Shown here piece by piece: positions 53,524 through 61,124 of a stretch of DNA of 64,000 nucleotides. A model generated the notes under the pieces. That model saw only the letters and a program-made list of their open reading frames with translations. It did not search any database and had not been told where the DNA came from. Source of the DNA: Marinirhabdus sp963793275 (GTDB lineage Bacteria; Bacteroidota; Bacteroidia; Flavobacteriales; Flavobacteriaceae); assembly GCA_963793275.1 (NCBI GenBank), contig CAWBZL010000003.1:434001-498000 (forward strand), given 5' to 3'. Made by a program: the position numbers and the translations under genes. Position 1 is the first letter of the stretch; every line of letters starts with the position of its first letter.

Positions 53524-55113
53524 ATGAAAAAAATTACAGGGATATTTTTACTACTCTTATTTCTGGTTTCCTGCGGAAGCGTGGAAAAATATAATAAGCA
53601 AATTTCTGAATTACACACAGTTTCAGAACTACACGAAGATATTGATAAAACCTATATAAGACTTAAAAGAGCGCATCCCAGATTGTATCAATATATTTCC
53701 AAAGAACAACTTGATTTTAAATTTGATAGTTTAAAACAATCAATAAACACACCTATTTCCAGTAAAGAATTTTACACCAAAATTGCACCGGTGATTAAAA
53801 CTATTGGGCAGGGGCATATAGGCGTGGCGCCTCCTACTTTAAAGCGCACAAAAGCCGAAAGAAAGGCTTATCGGGATAAAAAGTTTGGTTTTAATTCTCT
53901 GGGGTTCGAGAGTGTGGAAAACAGGTTGTACGTTATAAGAGCCAAAGACAAGGATACCTTACTAATTGGTGCAGAGGTGCTGAAGGTGGAAGATGAGACT
54001 CCCGGAGAATTGATTGAAAGCTACAACAGAAATATAGCTTCAGATGGGTATAATACCACGTTGTTTGATCGCATCATAGGGTCGCGCTTTACCAAATACT
54101 ATAGACGGGATAAGGGATTTCTGGATAGTTTACAGGTCACGTTTCAAAAAAGAGATAGTGTATTTATAAAAATGTTTCGTTGGGAGGATACTATGGCAAA
54201 AAAAGATAGCCTCTCAGCTGCAACAAAGGATAGTTTAAGCAAAGTTCCTGTAAAGCTTAGCAAAGAAGTGATTCGTTTTAAGAAAGACTCTATAAAAAGC
54301 CTTAGAAAATACAGAAAAATCCACGGGTATGATTTTGAAAACGACGTGTATAACCGAAATCTTTCGTTTATAGGTAAGGATAGTGCTGTTGCTTATATGC
54401 AGATACGGTCTTTTACAATAGGGAATTTTAAAAAATTTTGCGAGCAGGCTTTTACTACCATAGATAGTCTTAAAACCAAATCATTAATTATTGACCTAAG
54501 AGATAACACCGGCGGAAGGGTAAAAGAGATAAATGAACTTTATGGGTACTTAACAAATAAGGAGTATATTATGTATAATCCCAGTGAAGTAACGGGTAGA
54601 ACGCCGCTTATGAAAATGGCGATGAGCAACACCAGTTCCGGATTTTTAAAAGGACTGGCAATTGTATTTTCTCCGGTAATTGGGGTCTTTAGCCAGTTTA
54701 AAACCACAAAACGCGATGGAGTATTATACTATAATTTAAATGGTGTAAAACCATTGAAACCTAAGGAGAAGAACTTTACAGGGAAATTATACGTGCTTAT
54801 TAACGGGAGCTCATTTTCGGCGTCTTCTTTATTGTCTACAAATCTTAAAAAAGCAAACAGAGCTACGTTTGTTGGACAGGAAACAGGTGGTGCCCACAAC
54901 GGAACCGTAGCAGGTATGATGCGTGGTTATGAGATGCCTAATTCAAAAGTGAAAATAAATATGGGGCTACTGCAAGTTGAGTCTCCGTATAAAACAGAGC
55001 CAGACGGATTTGGTGTCATGCCGGATATTGAAATTACTCCAACAATAGCAGATCGTGAAGCTGGTATTGATCCTGAGATTGCGTGGGTTTTAAAAGATAT
55101 TGAGAAGAATTAA
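53524..55113 (+). CDS. S41-family peptidase, lipoprotein
   Basis: A 529-residue protein with a lipoprotein signal (LFLVSCGS, lipidated Cys near 17). The C-terminal tail-specific-protease domain has SLIIDLRDNTGG, LYVLINGSSFSASSLLS (putative nucleophile Ser in the GSSFS region) and GQETGGAHNG. The PDZ-like part is around residues 110-190 (FGFNSLGFESVENRLYVI). The catalytic Lys is less clear by eye. It is probably attached to the outer or inner membrane and cleaves exported proteins. Confidence 0.88.
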   Translation: MKKITGIFLLLLFLVSCGSVEKYNKQISELHTVSELHEDIDKTYIRLKRAHPRLYQYISKEQLDFKFDSLKQSINTPISSKEFYTKIAPVIKTIGQGHIGVAPPTLKRTKAERKAYRDKKFGFNSLGFESVENRLYVIRAKDKDTLLIGAEVLKVEDETPGELIESYNRNIASDGYNTTLFDRIIGSRFTKYYRRDKGFLDSLQVTFQKRDSVFIKMFRWEDTMAKKDSLSAATKDSLSKVPVKLSKEVIRFKKDSIKSLRKYRKIHGYDFENDVYNRNLSFIGKDSAVAYMQIRSFTIGNFKKFCEQAFTTIDSLKTKSLIIDLRDNTGGRVKEINELYGYLTNKEYIMYNPSEVTGRTPLMKMAMSNTSSGFLKGLAIVFSPVIGVFSQFKTTKRDGVLYYNLNGVKPLKPKEKNFTGKLYVLINGSSFSASSLLSTNLKKANRATFVGQETGGAHNGTVAGMMRGYEMPNSKVKINMGLLQVESPYKTEPDGFGVMPDIEITPTIADREAGIDPEIAWVLKDIEKN

Positions 55114-55202
55114 GAACACTTACTTTGTAAAATTTTGTTTTGAAAAATTTGCTCTAAAACCGAAGGATATTTAAAAATTGTTTACTTCCTAGACCATTTC
55201 AG

Positions 55203-55241
55203 AAACTTTTAAACTCCTAAACTTTTAAACTCCTAAACTCT
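55203..55241. repeat. Tandem 16-bp repeat upstream of lpdA
   Basis: AAACTTTTAAACTCCT occurs twice without gap (55203-55218, 55219-55234) and is followed by AAACTCT. Each unit is two 8-mers of the form AAACTNNT. It sits 5-43 bp upstream of the lpdA -7 box, where the -33 element should be. Confidence 0.85.
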
Positions 55242-55245
55242 ATTG

Positions 55246-55253
55246 TACCTTTG
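55246..55253 (+). promoter_or_regulatory. Candidate -7 box for lpdA
   Basis: TACCTTTG (perfect TAnnTTTG), 25 bp before the ATG at 55279. Confidence 0.55.
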
Positions 55254-55278
55254 TTATTGCATTTAAAAAAACAAGATT

Positions 55279-56679
55279 ATGTCAAAATACGACGTTGCAG
55301 TAATAGGTTCTGGACCTGGAGGATATGTAGCAGCTATTCGTTGCGCCCAACTAGGGATGAAAACCGCAATAATAGAAAAATATAACACTTTAGGAGGTAC
55401 GTGCCTCAATGTAGGTTGTATTCCGAGTAAAGCACTCTTGGACTCTTCGCACCATTACGAAGAAGCCATAAAGCATTTTGAAGACCACGGAATTGAAATT
55501 CCGGGTGAGATAAAAATCAATTTTAAGAAAATGATTGATCGTAAAAGTGCTGTAGTAGACCAAACCACAAAGGGAATCGATTTTTTGATGAACAAAAACA
55601 AGATCGATGTTTTTACAGGAATGGGTAGCTTTAAAGATGCAACGCATATTGAAATTAACGGCGACAAAAACCAGACCATCGAAGCAACAAATATAATTAT
55701 TGCTACAGGTAGTAAACCTTCATCTTTACCTTTTATAGAATTAGATAAGGAGCGTGTGATTACATCTACCGAGGCGTTAAGCTTAAAAGAAATTCCAAAG
55801 CATATGGTTGTAATTGGCGGTGGTGTAATTGGTCTGGAATTAGGCCAGGTATACCGTAGATTGGGTGCTGAAGTTTCTGTGGTTGAATATATGGATCGTA
55901 TCATTCCAACTATGGATAGCGCACAAAGTAAGGAATTAATGAAGGTGATGAAGAAACAAGGCGTGAATTTTTTTCTTTCTCATAAAGTTTCAGCAGTGAC
56001 TAAAAAAGGAAAAGAAGTAACAGTTACAGCAAGCAATAAGAAAGATGAAGAAGTAACTTTTACAGGAGATTATTGTCTGGTTTCAGTAGGAAGAAAAGCC
56101 TATACAGATGGATTGAAAGCCGAAAACGCTGGTGTAAAAATTACCGAACGTGGGCAGGTAGATGTGAACGACCACCTACAAACCAATGTGAAGAATATTT
56201 ATGCGATTGGCGATGTTGTTAGAGGTGCAATGCTGGCTCATAAGGCTAGTGAAGAAGGCTCTTTGGTTGCCGAAATTATCGCAGGACAAAAGCCACATAT
56301 AGATTATAACTTAATTCCTGGCGTAGTGTACACCTGGCCAGAAGTTGCCAGTGTAGGAAAAACCGAAGAACAATTAAAAGAAGCCAACGTGGAATATAAA
56401 TCGGGTCAATTCCCTATGCGTGCATTAGGGAGAAGTCGTGCCAGTGGCGATACAGACGGATTTATAAAAATCTTGAGTGATAAAAGAACAGATGAAGTTT
56501 TAGGGGTGCACATGGTTGGAGCCCGTGCGGCCGACCTGATCTCGGAAGCGGTTGTGGCGATGGAGTTTAGAGCCAGTGCCGAAGATATTGCTCGAATGAG
56601 TCACGCCCATCCAACCTATGCTGAAGCTGTAAAAGAAGCAGCCTTAGCAGCAACTGGTGATAGGGCACTGCATGTATAA
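55279..56679 (+). CDS. lpdA: Dihydrolipoyl dehydrogenase
   Basis: The E3 subunit shared by 2-oxo acid dehydrogenase complexes, 466 residues. FAD-binding GSGPGGYVAA (10-19), redox disulfide C42/C47 in GGTCLNVGCIPSKALL, NAD-binding GGGVIGLELG, FAD motif YAIGDVV and the interface His-Glu pair in SHAHPTYAEAVKEA are all intact. It reoxidises dihydrolipoamide with NAD+. It is monocistronic here, with its own promoter, a tandem repeat upstream and a good terminator. Confidence 0.97.
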   Translation: MSKYDVAVIGSGPGGYVAAIRCAQLGMKTAIIEKYNTLGGTCLNVGCIPSKALLDSSHHYEEAIKHFEDHGIEIPGEIKINFKKMIDRKSAVVDQTTKGIDFLMNKNKIDVFTGMGSFKDATHIEINGDKNQTIEATNIIIATGSKPSSLPFIELDKERVITSTEALSLKEIPKHMVVIGGGVIGLELGQVYRRLGAEVSVVEYMDRIIPTMDSAQSKELMKVMKKQGVNFFLSHKVSAVTKKGKEVTVTASNKKDEEVTFTGDYCLVSVGRKAYTDGLKAENAGVKITERGQVDVNDHLQTNVKNIYAIGDVVRGAMLAHKASEEGSLVAEIIAGQKPHIDYNLIPGVVYTWPEVASVGKTEEQLKEANVEYKSGQFPMRALGRSRASGDTDGFIKILSDKRTDEVLGVHMVGARAADLISEAVVAMEFRASAEDIARMSHAHPTYAEAVKEAALAATGDRALHV

Positions 56680-56697
56680 TTACTATACCTTACATAA

Positions 56698-56722
56698 AAA
56701 TCCCGGTACTACCGGGATTTTT
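56698..56722. terminator. Bidirectional terminator between lpdA and the 56751 gene
   Basis: Ten-bp stem AAATCCCGGT/ACCGGGATTT with a 3-nt loop, A-run on one side and T-run on the other, so it can work for both convergent genes. Confidence 0.85.
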
Positions 56723-56750
56723 TAGTTTGTTTTGGATAGTTAATTCAAAT

Positions 56751-57926
56751 TTAAAAATCGATTACTGAAAACATAAATTCAGTATCTGTAGTTACTAACG
56801 CAGTTGCTCCATTATCATTATACCCTGTATTTACAGTGAATCCAGCCGTTGTTTGGTTTGTGTAATAAGCAGTGAAGCTATCGTCCGTAGCACCACAACT
56901 TGCACATCTTCTTACTGTTAATTGTATCACGTAATTAGCATTGGTTCTTGGAGTCGTGAATGTAACATTATACACACCTGCACTTGTTTTAGATACGTTT
57001 GCTCCATTAATTTTAGCTGCGGTTCCGGTAGCATTCACTTTTCCAGCAGCTACAATAGTGGGGCCAATGCTCAAGTTTCCATTGGCATCACTAACAACAG
57101 CTCCTTTAGTTAAATTTCGTACACGTAGATTACCATTTACATCTAAACGTTGAGAAGGTTCATTAGTACCAATTCCTACATTTCCAGTATTTCTTACCAC
57201 AATACGTTCTACCTGATTTGTGGAACCTGATGGTGTTGTATTAATAACAAACCTGGAGGGTGCACTTCCGGGCGTTGCCACACCATCCATATAAAAACGG
57301 AAACCACCTGTTTCAACTATCCCATTACCATCATGTGTTTTAACTATAAAAGATCCAATTTCTCCATTGGTAGCTAAAGGACCAGGTTCTTCCAAGCTTC
57401 CACCCGTGTTGTAAAGAATGTAGTTAGGAGGATTTGTATTGGCGCTCGTAATCTGAAAATCATTATCTCCGGGACCACGAAATTCAAATCGTTCTACGGG
57501 ATCGCTAGTACCAAAACCTATTCTGCCATCATCAGTAATCACCATGTCCGTGCCTGTTAACTTCGCTCTTGTAGCATAAATTAATTTGTCACCACTATCG
57601 TTTGTTCCTGCTTTCCATTCTTCGGCACCAATTCCTATCCATTTGGTTTGTGGGTCGCTCCAATAGTAAAATCCTACATCGTCTGTTTCCTGAGACGTAG
57701 TTAAAAATACCATCATCCCATTTTGGTCAGCCCCTGGGTCAATTGCTGGAAAATCATTAACTCTGGGTATTAAAATTCCATCGTTAGAAGTGGGATTATT
57801 ACTGTTTGATGCTGAAATGTCTAAAATGCTTTTAGGTGAAGTATTTCCAATACCCACTTGCGCATTTATAGTAAATGAACATAGGAGTAGAGAAACCATA
57901 ATTTTGGTTAGTGTAATTGTTTTCAT
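56751..57926 (-). CDS. Secreted fibre-like protein with VGIGT.SP modules
   Basis: A 391-residue exported protein (signal peptide ~1-22, ending INAQ). Its mature part starts VGIGNTSPKSILDIS, continues GILIPRVNDFPAI and FYYWSDPQTKWIGIG, then contains further modules of the same type (GRIGFGTSDPVERFEF, GNVGIGTNEPSQRLDVNGNL), which are repeats of a shaft-like element. It ends with a C-terminal beta domain with paired Cys (RRCASCGATDD). It is related by module to the genes at 47674, 49390 and 50146. A surface or secreted fibre is inferred. The 265-bp upstream region holds no clear promoter. Confidence 0.75.
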   Translation of the reverse strand: MKTITLTKIMVSLLLCSFTINAQVGIGNTSPKSILDISASNSNNPTSNDGILIPRVNDFPAIDPGADQNGMMVFLTTSQETDDVGFYYWSDPQTKWIGIGAEEWKAGTNDSGDKLIYATRAKLTGTDMVITDDGRIGFGTSDPVERFEFRGPGDNDFQITSANTNPPNYILYNTGGSLEEPGPLATNGEIGSFIVKTHDGNGIVETGGFRFYMDGVATPGSAPSRFVINTTPSGSTNQVERIVVRNTGNVGIGTNEPSQRLDVNGNLRVRNLTKGAVVSDANGNLSIGPTIVAAGKVNATGTAAKINGANVSKTSAGVYNVTFTTPRTNANYVIQLTVRRCASCGATDDSFTAYYTNQTTAGFTVNTGYNDNGATALVTTDTEFMFSVIDF

Positions 57927-58178
57927 AAGATGGCTAGATTTGGGGTTTAGCTAGGCAATGATATAATATAAAGTTAGACAGCCAAAATATAAGCTACTGA
58001 TTTGCACGTGTATTCGATGTAACGTATAATTTTACCGATAAAATACATATTTCTAGTAAGAAATTCCTACATAAAAATAGATAAAATCCGTTTAAAAGCT
58101 TAATATTCAGTTAAAAAGAATCGCCTATTTATTTTTCATATCAAACCATTAATTGTTTTTAGTCACCTAACATTATGG

Positions 58179-58186
58179 TATTTTTG
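58179..58186 (+). promoter_or_regulatory. Candidate -7 box immediately before the pabB-like gene
   Basis: TATTTTTG (perfect TAnnTTTG) ends 5 bp before the TTG start codon at 58192, implying a leaderless or nearly leaderless mRNA. Confidence 0.45.
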
Positions 58187-58191
58187 AATGG

Positions 58192-59481
58192 TTGAGAACA
58201 AGTAAAGTAATATCATTTAAAATTAATAGTTCTACCCGAGCTAAAATTCTTAATTGGGCCAGTCAATTTGAAGAAGTGGCCTGGCTGGACAGCAATGCAT
58301 ATCAACAAAAACACGGCTCCTATCAGGCAATTTTGGCCGTGGATGCATTTACAGCCATAAAAACAGATTATCAAAATGGTTTTGAAAAAATGGATGAATA
58401 CCAGCAACTTACGAAAGATTGGTTATTTGGGTATTTAAGTTACGATTTAAAGAATGATGTAGAACGGTTAACATCCAAAAATTTTGACGGTCTTCATTTT
58501 CCTGATTTGTATTTTTTTCAGCCTAAGAGAGTGTTTCTTTTTTCTGAAAATGAAGTCGAACTTCACTATCTCAATATGATAGACGATGAGATGGATAGCG
58601 ATTGGGATGCTATTATTTCAACTCACATTTCCGAAGAAAATATTCCTGCGGAAGACATTAAAATAAAGCTACGCACTTCAAAAGACAGCTATGCCGAAAA
58701 GGTGGGTAAAATACTCCAACACATAGAGCGTGGAGATATTTATGAAGCTAACTTTTGCCAGGAATTTTATGCCGAAGAAACCAGAATACATCCAGAACAG
58801 GTCTTTCTTTCTTTAAATGAAATTTCAAAACCTCCCTTTGCAACTTTTTTAAAACTGGACAGAAAGTATGTGCTTTCAGCTTCACCCGAGCGCTATTTAA
58901 AGAAAAAAGCTAATACCATAACTTCGCAACCTATTAAAGGAACTGCCAAACGGCTTCAGAGCGCCATAAAGGACAGGGAGATGGCAACTGCATTGTCCAA
59001 AGATCCTAAAGAACGAAGCGAGAATATCATGATAACAGATTTAGTGCGTAACGACCTCTCGCGTATTGCCAAAAAAGGAACGGTAACAGTAGAAGAACTT
59101 TGCGGCATTTATACGTTTGAGCAGGTACATCAAATGATTTCAACCATTTCCTGCGAAGCCGAAAGCGAGTTTTCGCCTGTACAAATTATTCGAAATACCT
59201 ATCCTATGGGCAGTATGACGGGTGCTCCCAAAATAAGTGCTATGAAGATTATAGAAGACCTGGAAGATACAAAGAGAGGTATTTATAGCGGAGCTGTTGG
59301 TTATTTTACTCCTACCAACGATTTCGATTTTAATGTAGTAATACGTAGCATACTTTATAATGAAGTGACAAAATATATAAGTTTTTCAGTAGGAGGTGCC
59401 ATTACAGCCAAATCTACCATTGAAGCCGAATATGAAGAGTGTTTACTAAAAGCAAAGGCAATGCGGAGTGTTTTGGAGTAA
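58192..59481 (+). CDS. pabB: Aminodeoxychorismate synthase component I-like chorismate-binding enzyme
   Basis: A 429-residue chorismate-utilising enzyme of the TrpE/PabB/MenF family. The C-terminal catalytic part has IERGDIYEANFCQEFY, PPFATFLKLDRKYVLSASPE, SQPIKGTAKR, MITDLVRNDLSRI and TYPMGSMTGAPKISAMKII. The NFCQ substitution in place of the tryptophan-type N-terminal region and short length favour PabB (4-amino-4-deoxychorismate for folate). TrpE is longer. No ATG precedes MRTSKVIS; the start codon is TTG. The associated glutamine amidotransferase (PabA/TrpG) is not in the window. Confidence 0.85.
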   Translation: MRTSKVISFKINSSTRAKILNWASQFEEVAWLDSNAYQQKHGSYQAILAVDAFTAIKTDYQNGFEKMDEYQQLTKDWLFGYLSYDLKNDVERLTSKNFDGLHFPDLYFFQPKRVFLFSENEVELHYLNMIDDEMDSDWDAIISTHISEENIPAEDIKIKLRTSKDSYAEKVGKILQHIERGDIYEANFCQEFYAEETRIHPEQVFLSLNEISKPPFATFLKLDRKYVLSASPERYLKKKANTITSQPIKGTAKRLQSAIKDREMATALSKDPKERSENIMITDLVRNDLSRIAKKGTVTVEELCGIYTFEQVHQMISTISCEAESEFSPVQIIRNTYPMGSMTGAPKISAMKIIEDLEDTKRGIYSGAVGYFTPTNDFDFNVVIRSILYNEVTKYISFSVGGAITAKSTIEAEYEECLLKAKAMRSVLE

Positions 59482-59587
59482 TTTTGAATTCTAGAATACC
59501 TATACCTAAAGGGGTAGTTGCCTTATATTGGAATATAGGAAGGGGATTTAATGAAATGTTATTTGAATTTTTTTGAAGTGACAATAG

Positions 59588-59636
59588 TATGTTGTTTGTA
59601 ATGCATAAACACTATTTATGCATTACAGACAACATA
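59588..59636. repeat. 22-bp inverted repeat with 5-nt loop upstream of the SatD-like gene
   Basis: Arms 59588-59609 and 59615-59636 pair along 22 bp (TATGTTGTTTGTAATGCATA then AA / mirror), with a single T-G wobble, around loop CACTA. There is no T-tract, so it is not a Rho-independent terminator. Confidence 0.9.
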
Positions 59637-59665
59637 AATTATGTTTATGTACTCAGGACAACATA
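59629..59665. promoter_or_regulatory. Repeated ACAACATA boxes over the SatD-like promoter
   Basis: ACAACATAAATTA occurs at 59629 and again at 59658, 29 bp apart. A third, inverted copy (TATGTTGT) opens the large inverted repeat at 59588. ACATAAA-N5-TTTATGT (59632-59650) is a further nested inverted repeat. They lie directly upstream of the -7 box and look like operator sites. Confidence 0.6.
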
Positions 59666-59671
59666 AATTAG

Positions 59672-59679
59672 TATATTTG
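59672..59679 (+). promoter_or_regulatory. Candidate -7 box for the SatD-like gene
   Basis: TATATTTG (perfect TAnnTTTG), 8 bp before the ATG at 59688. There is no recognisable -33 box; the repeated ACAACATA sites occupy that place. Confidence 0.5.
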
Positions 59680-59687
59680 AAAAAAAG

Positions 59688-60380
59688 ATGAAAGTTAATT
59701 ATTCGGTTTTATCGGGAGATATTATCTCTTCAAGCAGTCTGGGTGTTGAGGATAAACAAATCATGGAACAACATCTACACAAGGTTTTAGGAGATTTAGA
59801 AAAACATTTTGAAAGTTTTGGTCGCATACTTAAGGGTGATTACATAGAATGTGTAATCCCTAATGCAGGGGAAGCGCTACAGGCTTGTCTGGCTATTAAG
59901 AGTTACGTAAAGACTATTCCTATTTCGGCAGCATCCATAAAAAAGGATAAGAACAGAGCAAAACTGTTTAAAGAATACGGTGTGCGCCTGGCCATTGGTT
60001 ATGGAGAGCTGGATAGGTACGACCCTATTGAGGGGGTGATGGATGGAGAGGCTATTTACTATTCTGGTCGTAAAATTAATAGTTTGTCTACACACAATAA
60101 GGAGCGTGTAGTTATTAAAAATACATTGTTTTTTTCTTCCAAAGATGAAGCTATGAACAAAAAATGGACGACCATTATGGAATTACTGGATGTACTCTTT
60201 AATAAGGCAACCCAACGCCAGTGCGAAGTTGTGTATTTAAAGCTTTTAGGCCACAGCGAGGATACTATTTCTAAAAGATTAGGTATAGACCAGTCTGTGG
60301 TAAATAGACATTCTACCAATGTAGGCTGGAATGCTATTGAAACCGCCGTTAATTATTTTAAAGAATCTCTAACTTTGTAA
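59688..60380 (+). CDS. SatD-like protein with C-terminal helix-turn-helix
   Basis: A 230-residue cytoplasmic protein. The N-terminal part (YSVLSGDIISSSSLG, FGRILKGDYIECVIPNAGEA, GVRLAIGYGELDRY, DGEAIYYSGRKINSL) is the SatD pattern, related in shape to nucleotide-cyclase/Palm-like folds. The C-terminal ~50 residues (QCEVVYLKLLGHSEDTISKR then LGIDQSVVNRHSTNVGW) form a helix-turn-helix. This makes it a likely DNA-binding protein, and the repeated boxes in its own promoter make autoregulation plausible. It is 2 bp before a DUF3307 gene. Biochemical function unknown. Confidence 0.75.
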   Translation: MKVNYSVLSGDIISSSSLGVEDKQIMEQHLHKVLGDLEKHFESFGRILKGDYIECVIPNAGEALQACLAIKSYVKTIPISAASIKKDKNRAKLFKEYGVRLAIGYGELDRYDPIEGVMDGEAIYYSGRKINSLSTHNKERVVIKNTLFFSSKDEAMNKKWTTIMELLDVLFNKATQRQCEVVYLKLLGHSEDTISKRLGIDQSVVNRHSTNVGWNAIETAVNYFKESLTL

Positions 60381-60382
60381 AT

Positions 60383-61120
60383 ATGCAAATCACTACGTTT
60401 TTAGCATTGCAATTTCTGGCTCATGTGCTAGCCGATTATTTTTTTCAGACGCAAAAAATGGCGAACGAAAAAAATAGTATTGGTTTTAAGAGTAGGTTAT
60501 TACCGCTTCATGTGATCATTGTATTTTTTTGTTCTTGGGTGTTATCGTTTCAAATTGAATTTTTTGTAGGCGCGGGTATTATTGCCATCATACATTATGT
60601 AATTGATGGATTTAAAGCGAAAGTCAACAAGCATCCTCTACTTTGGAAATATGCTTTTTTTTTAGATCAGCTGTTACACATGCTGGTTTTCGTGGCAGTT
60701 TCGTTATTTTTCAAAAAATATCATGGGTTCCAACCAATTTTTACATTTCCTGTTTCAGCAACATTCGTAGCAATTATTACCGCATATTTATTGTGCTTAA
60801 AACCAGCCAATATTTTAATTAAACAGGTTTTCAGGTCTTCACAGATAGACGTAGCAATTGCCCAGCAGGAAAAAGCCGAAGTACTGGACGAGACAGACGA
60901 ACTCCCAAATGCAGGAAAACTCATAGGTATTCTGGAACGTGTTTTAACGCTTACATTTATATTAATTGGACAGTACCAGGCAGTTGGATTTTTAATTGCG
61001 GCTAAATCTGTTTTGCGTTACAAAGACACAGATACCTTAAAAACCGAATATGTCCTCATTGGCACCATGCTAAGCTTTGGTATTGCAGTAGTTTTGGGTA
61101 TTTTAGCGGGTGCAATATAA
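60383..61120 (+). CDS. DUF3307 membrane protein
   Basis: A 245-residue membrane protein. The N-terminal DUF3307 domain (~1-125) has FLALQFLAHVLADYFFQTQK, LLPLHVIIVFFCSWVL, GIIAIIHYVIDGFKAKVN and FLDQLLHMLVFV. Conserved His and Asp residues (HVLADYF, HYVID, DQLLH) inside helices look like a buried metal or proton site. The C-terminal part has further helices. It immediately follows the SatD-like gene (2-bp gap) and ends 4 bp before tilS. The SatD/DUF3307 pair recurs in many bacteria, but its role is undescribed. Confidence 0.8.
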   Translation: MQITTFLALQFLAHVLADYFFQTQKMANEKNSIGFKSRLLPLHVIIVFFCSWVLSFQIEFFVGAGIIAIIHYVIDGFKAKVNKHPLLWKYAFFLDQLLHMLVFVAVSLFFKKYHGFQPIFTFPVSATFVAIITAYLLCLKPANILIKQVFRSSQIDVAIAQQEKAEVLDETDELPNAGKLIGILERVLTLTFILIGQYQAVGFLIAAKSVLRYKDTDTLKTEYVLIGTMLSFGIAVVLGILAGAI

Positions 61121-61124
61121 GCCT

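Noticed and set aside
59588..59636. Rho-independent terminator of the pabB-like gene
   Set aside because: A long perfect stem, but with no T-tract on either side and 107 bp after the stop, directly before a promoter box; an operator or structured element fits better.
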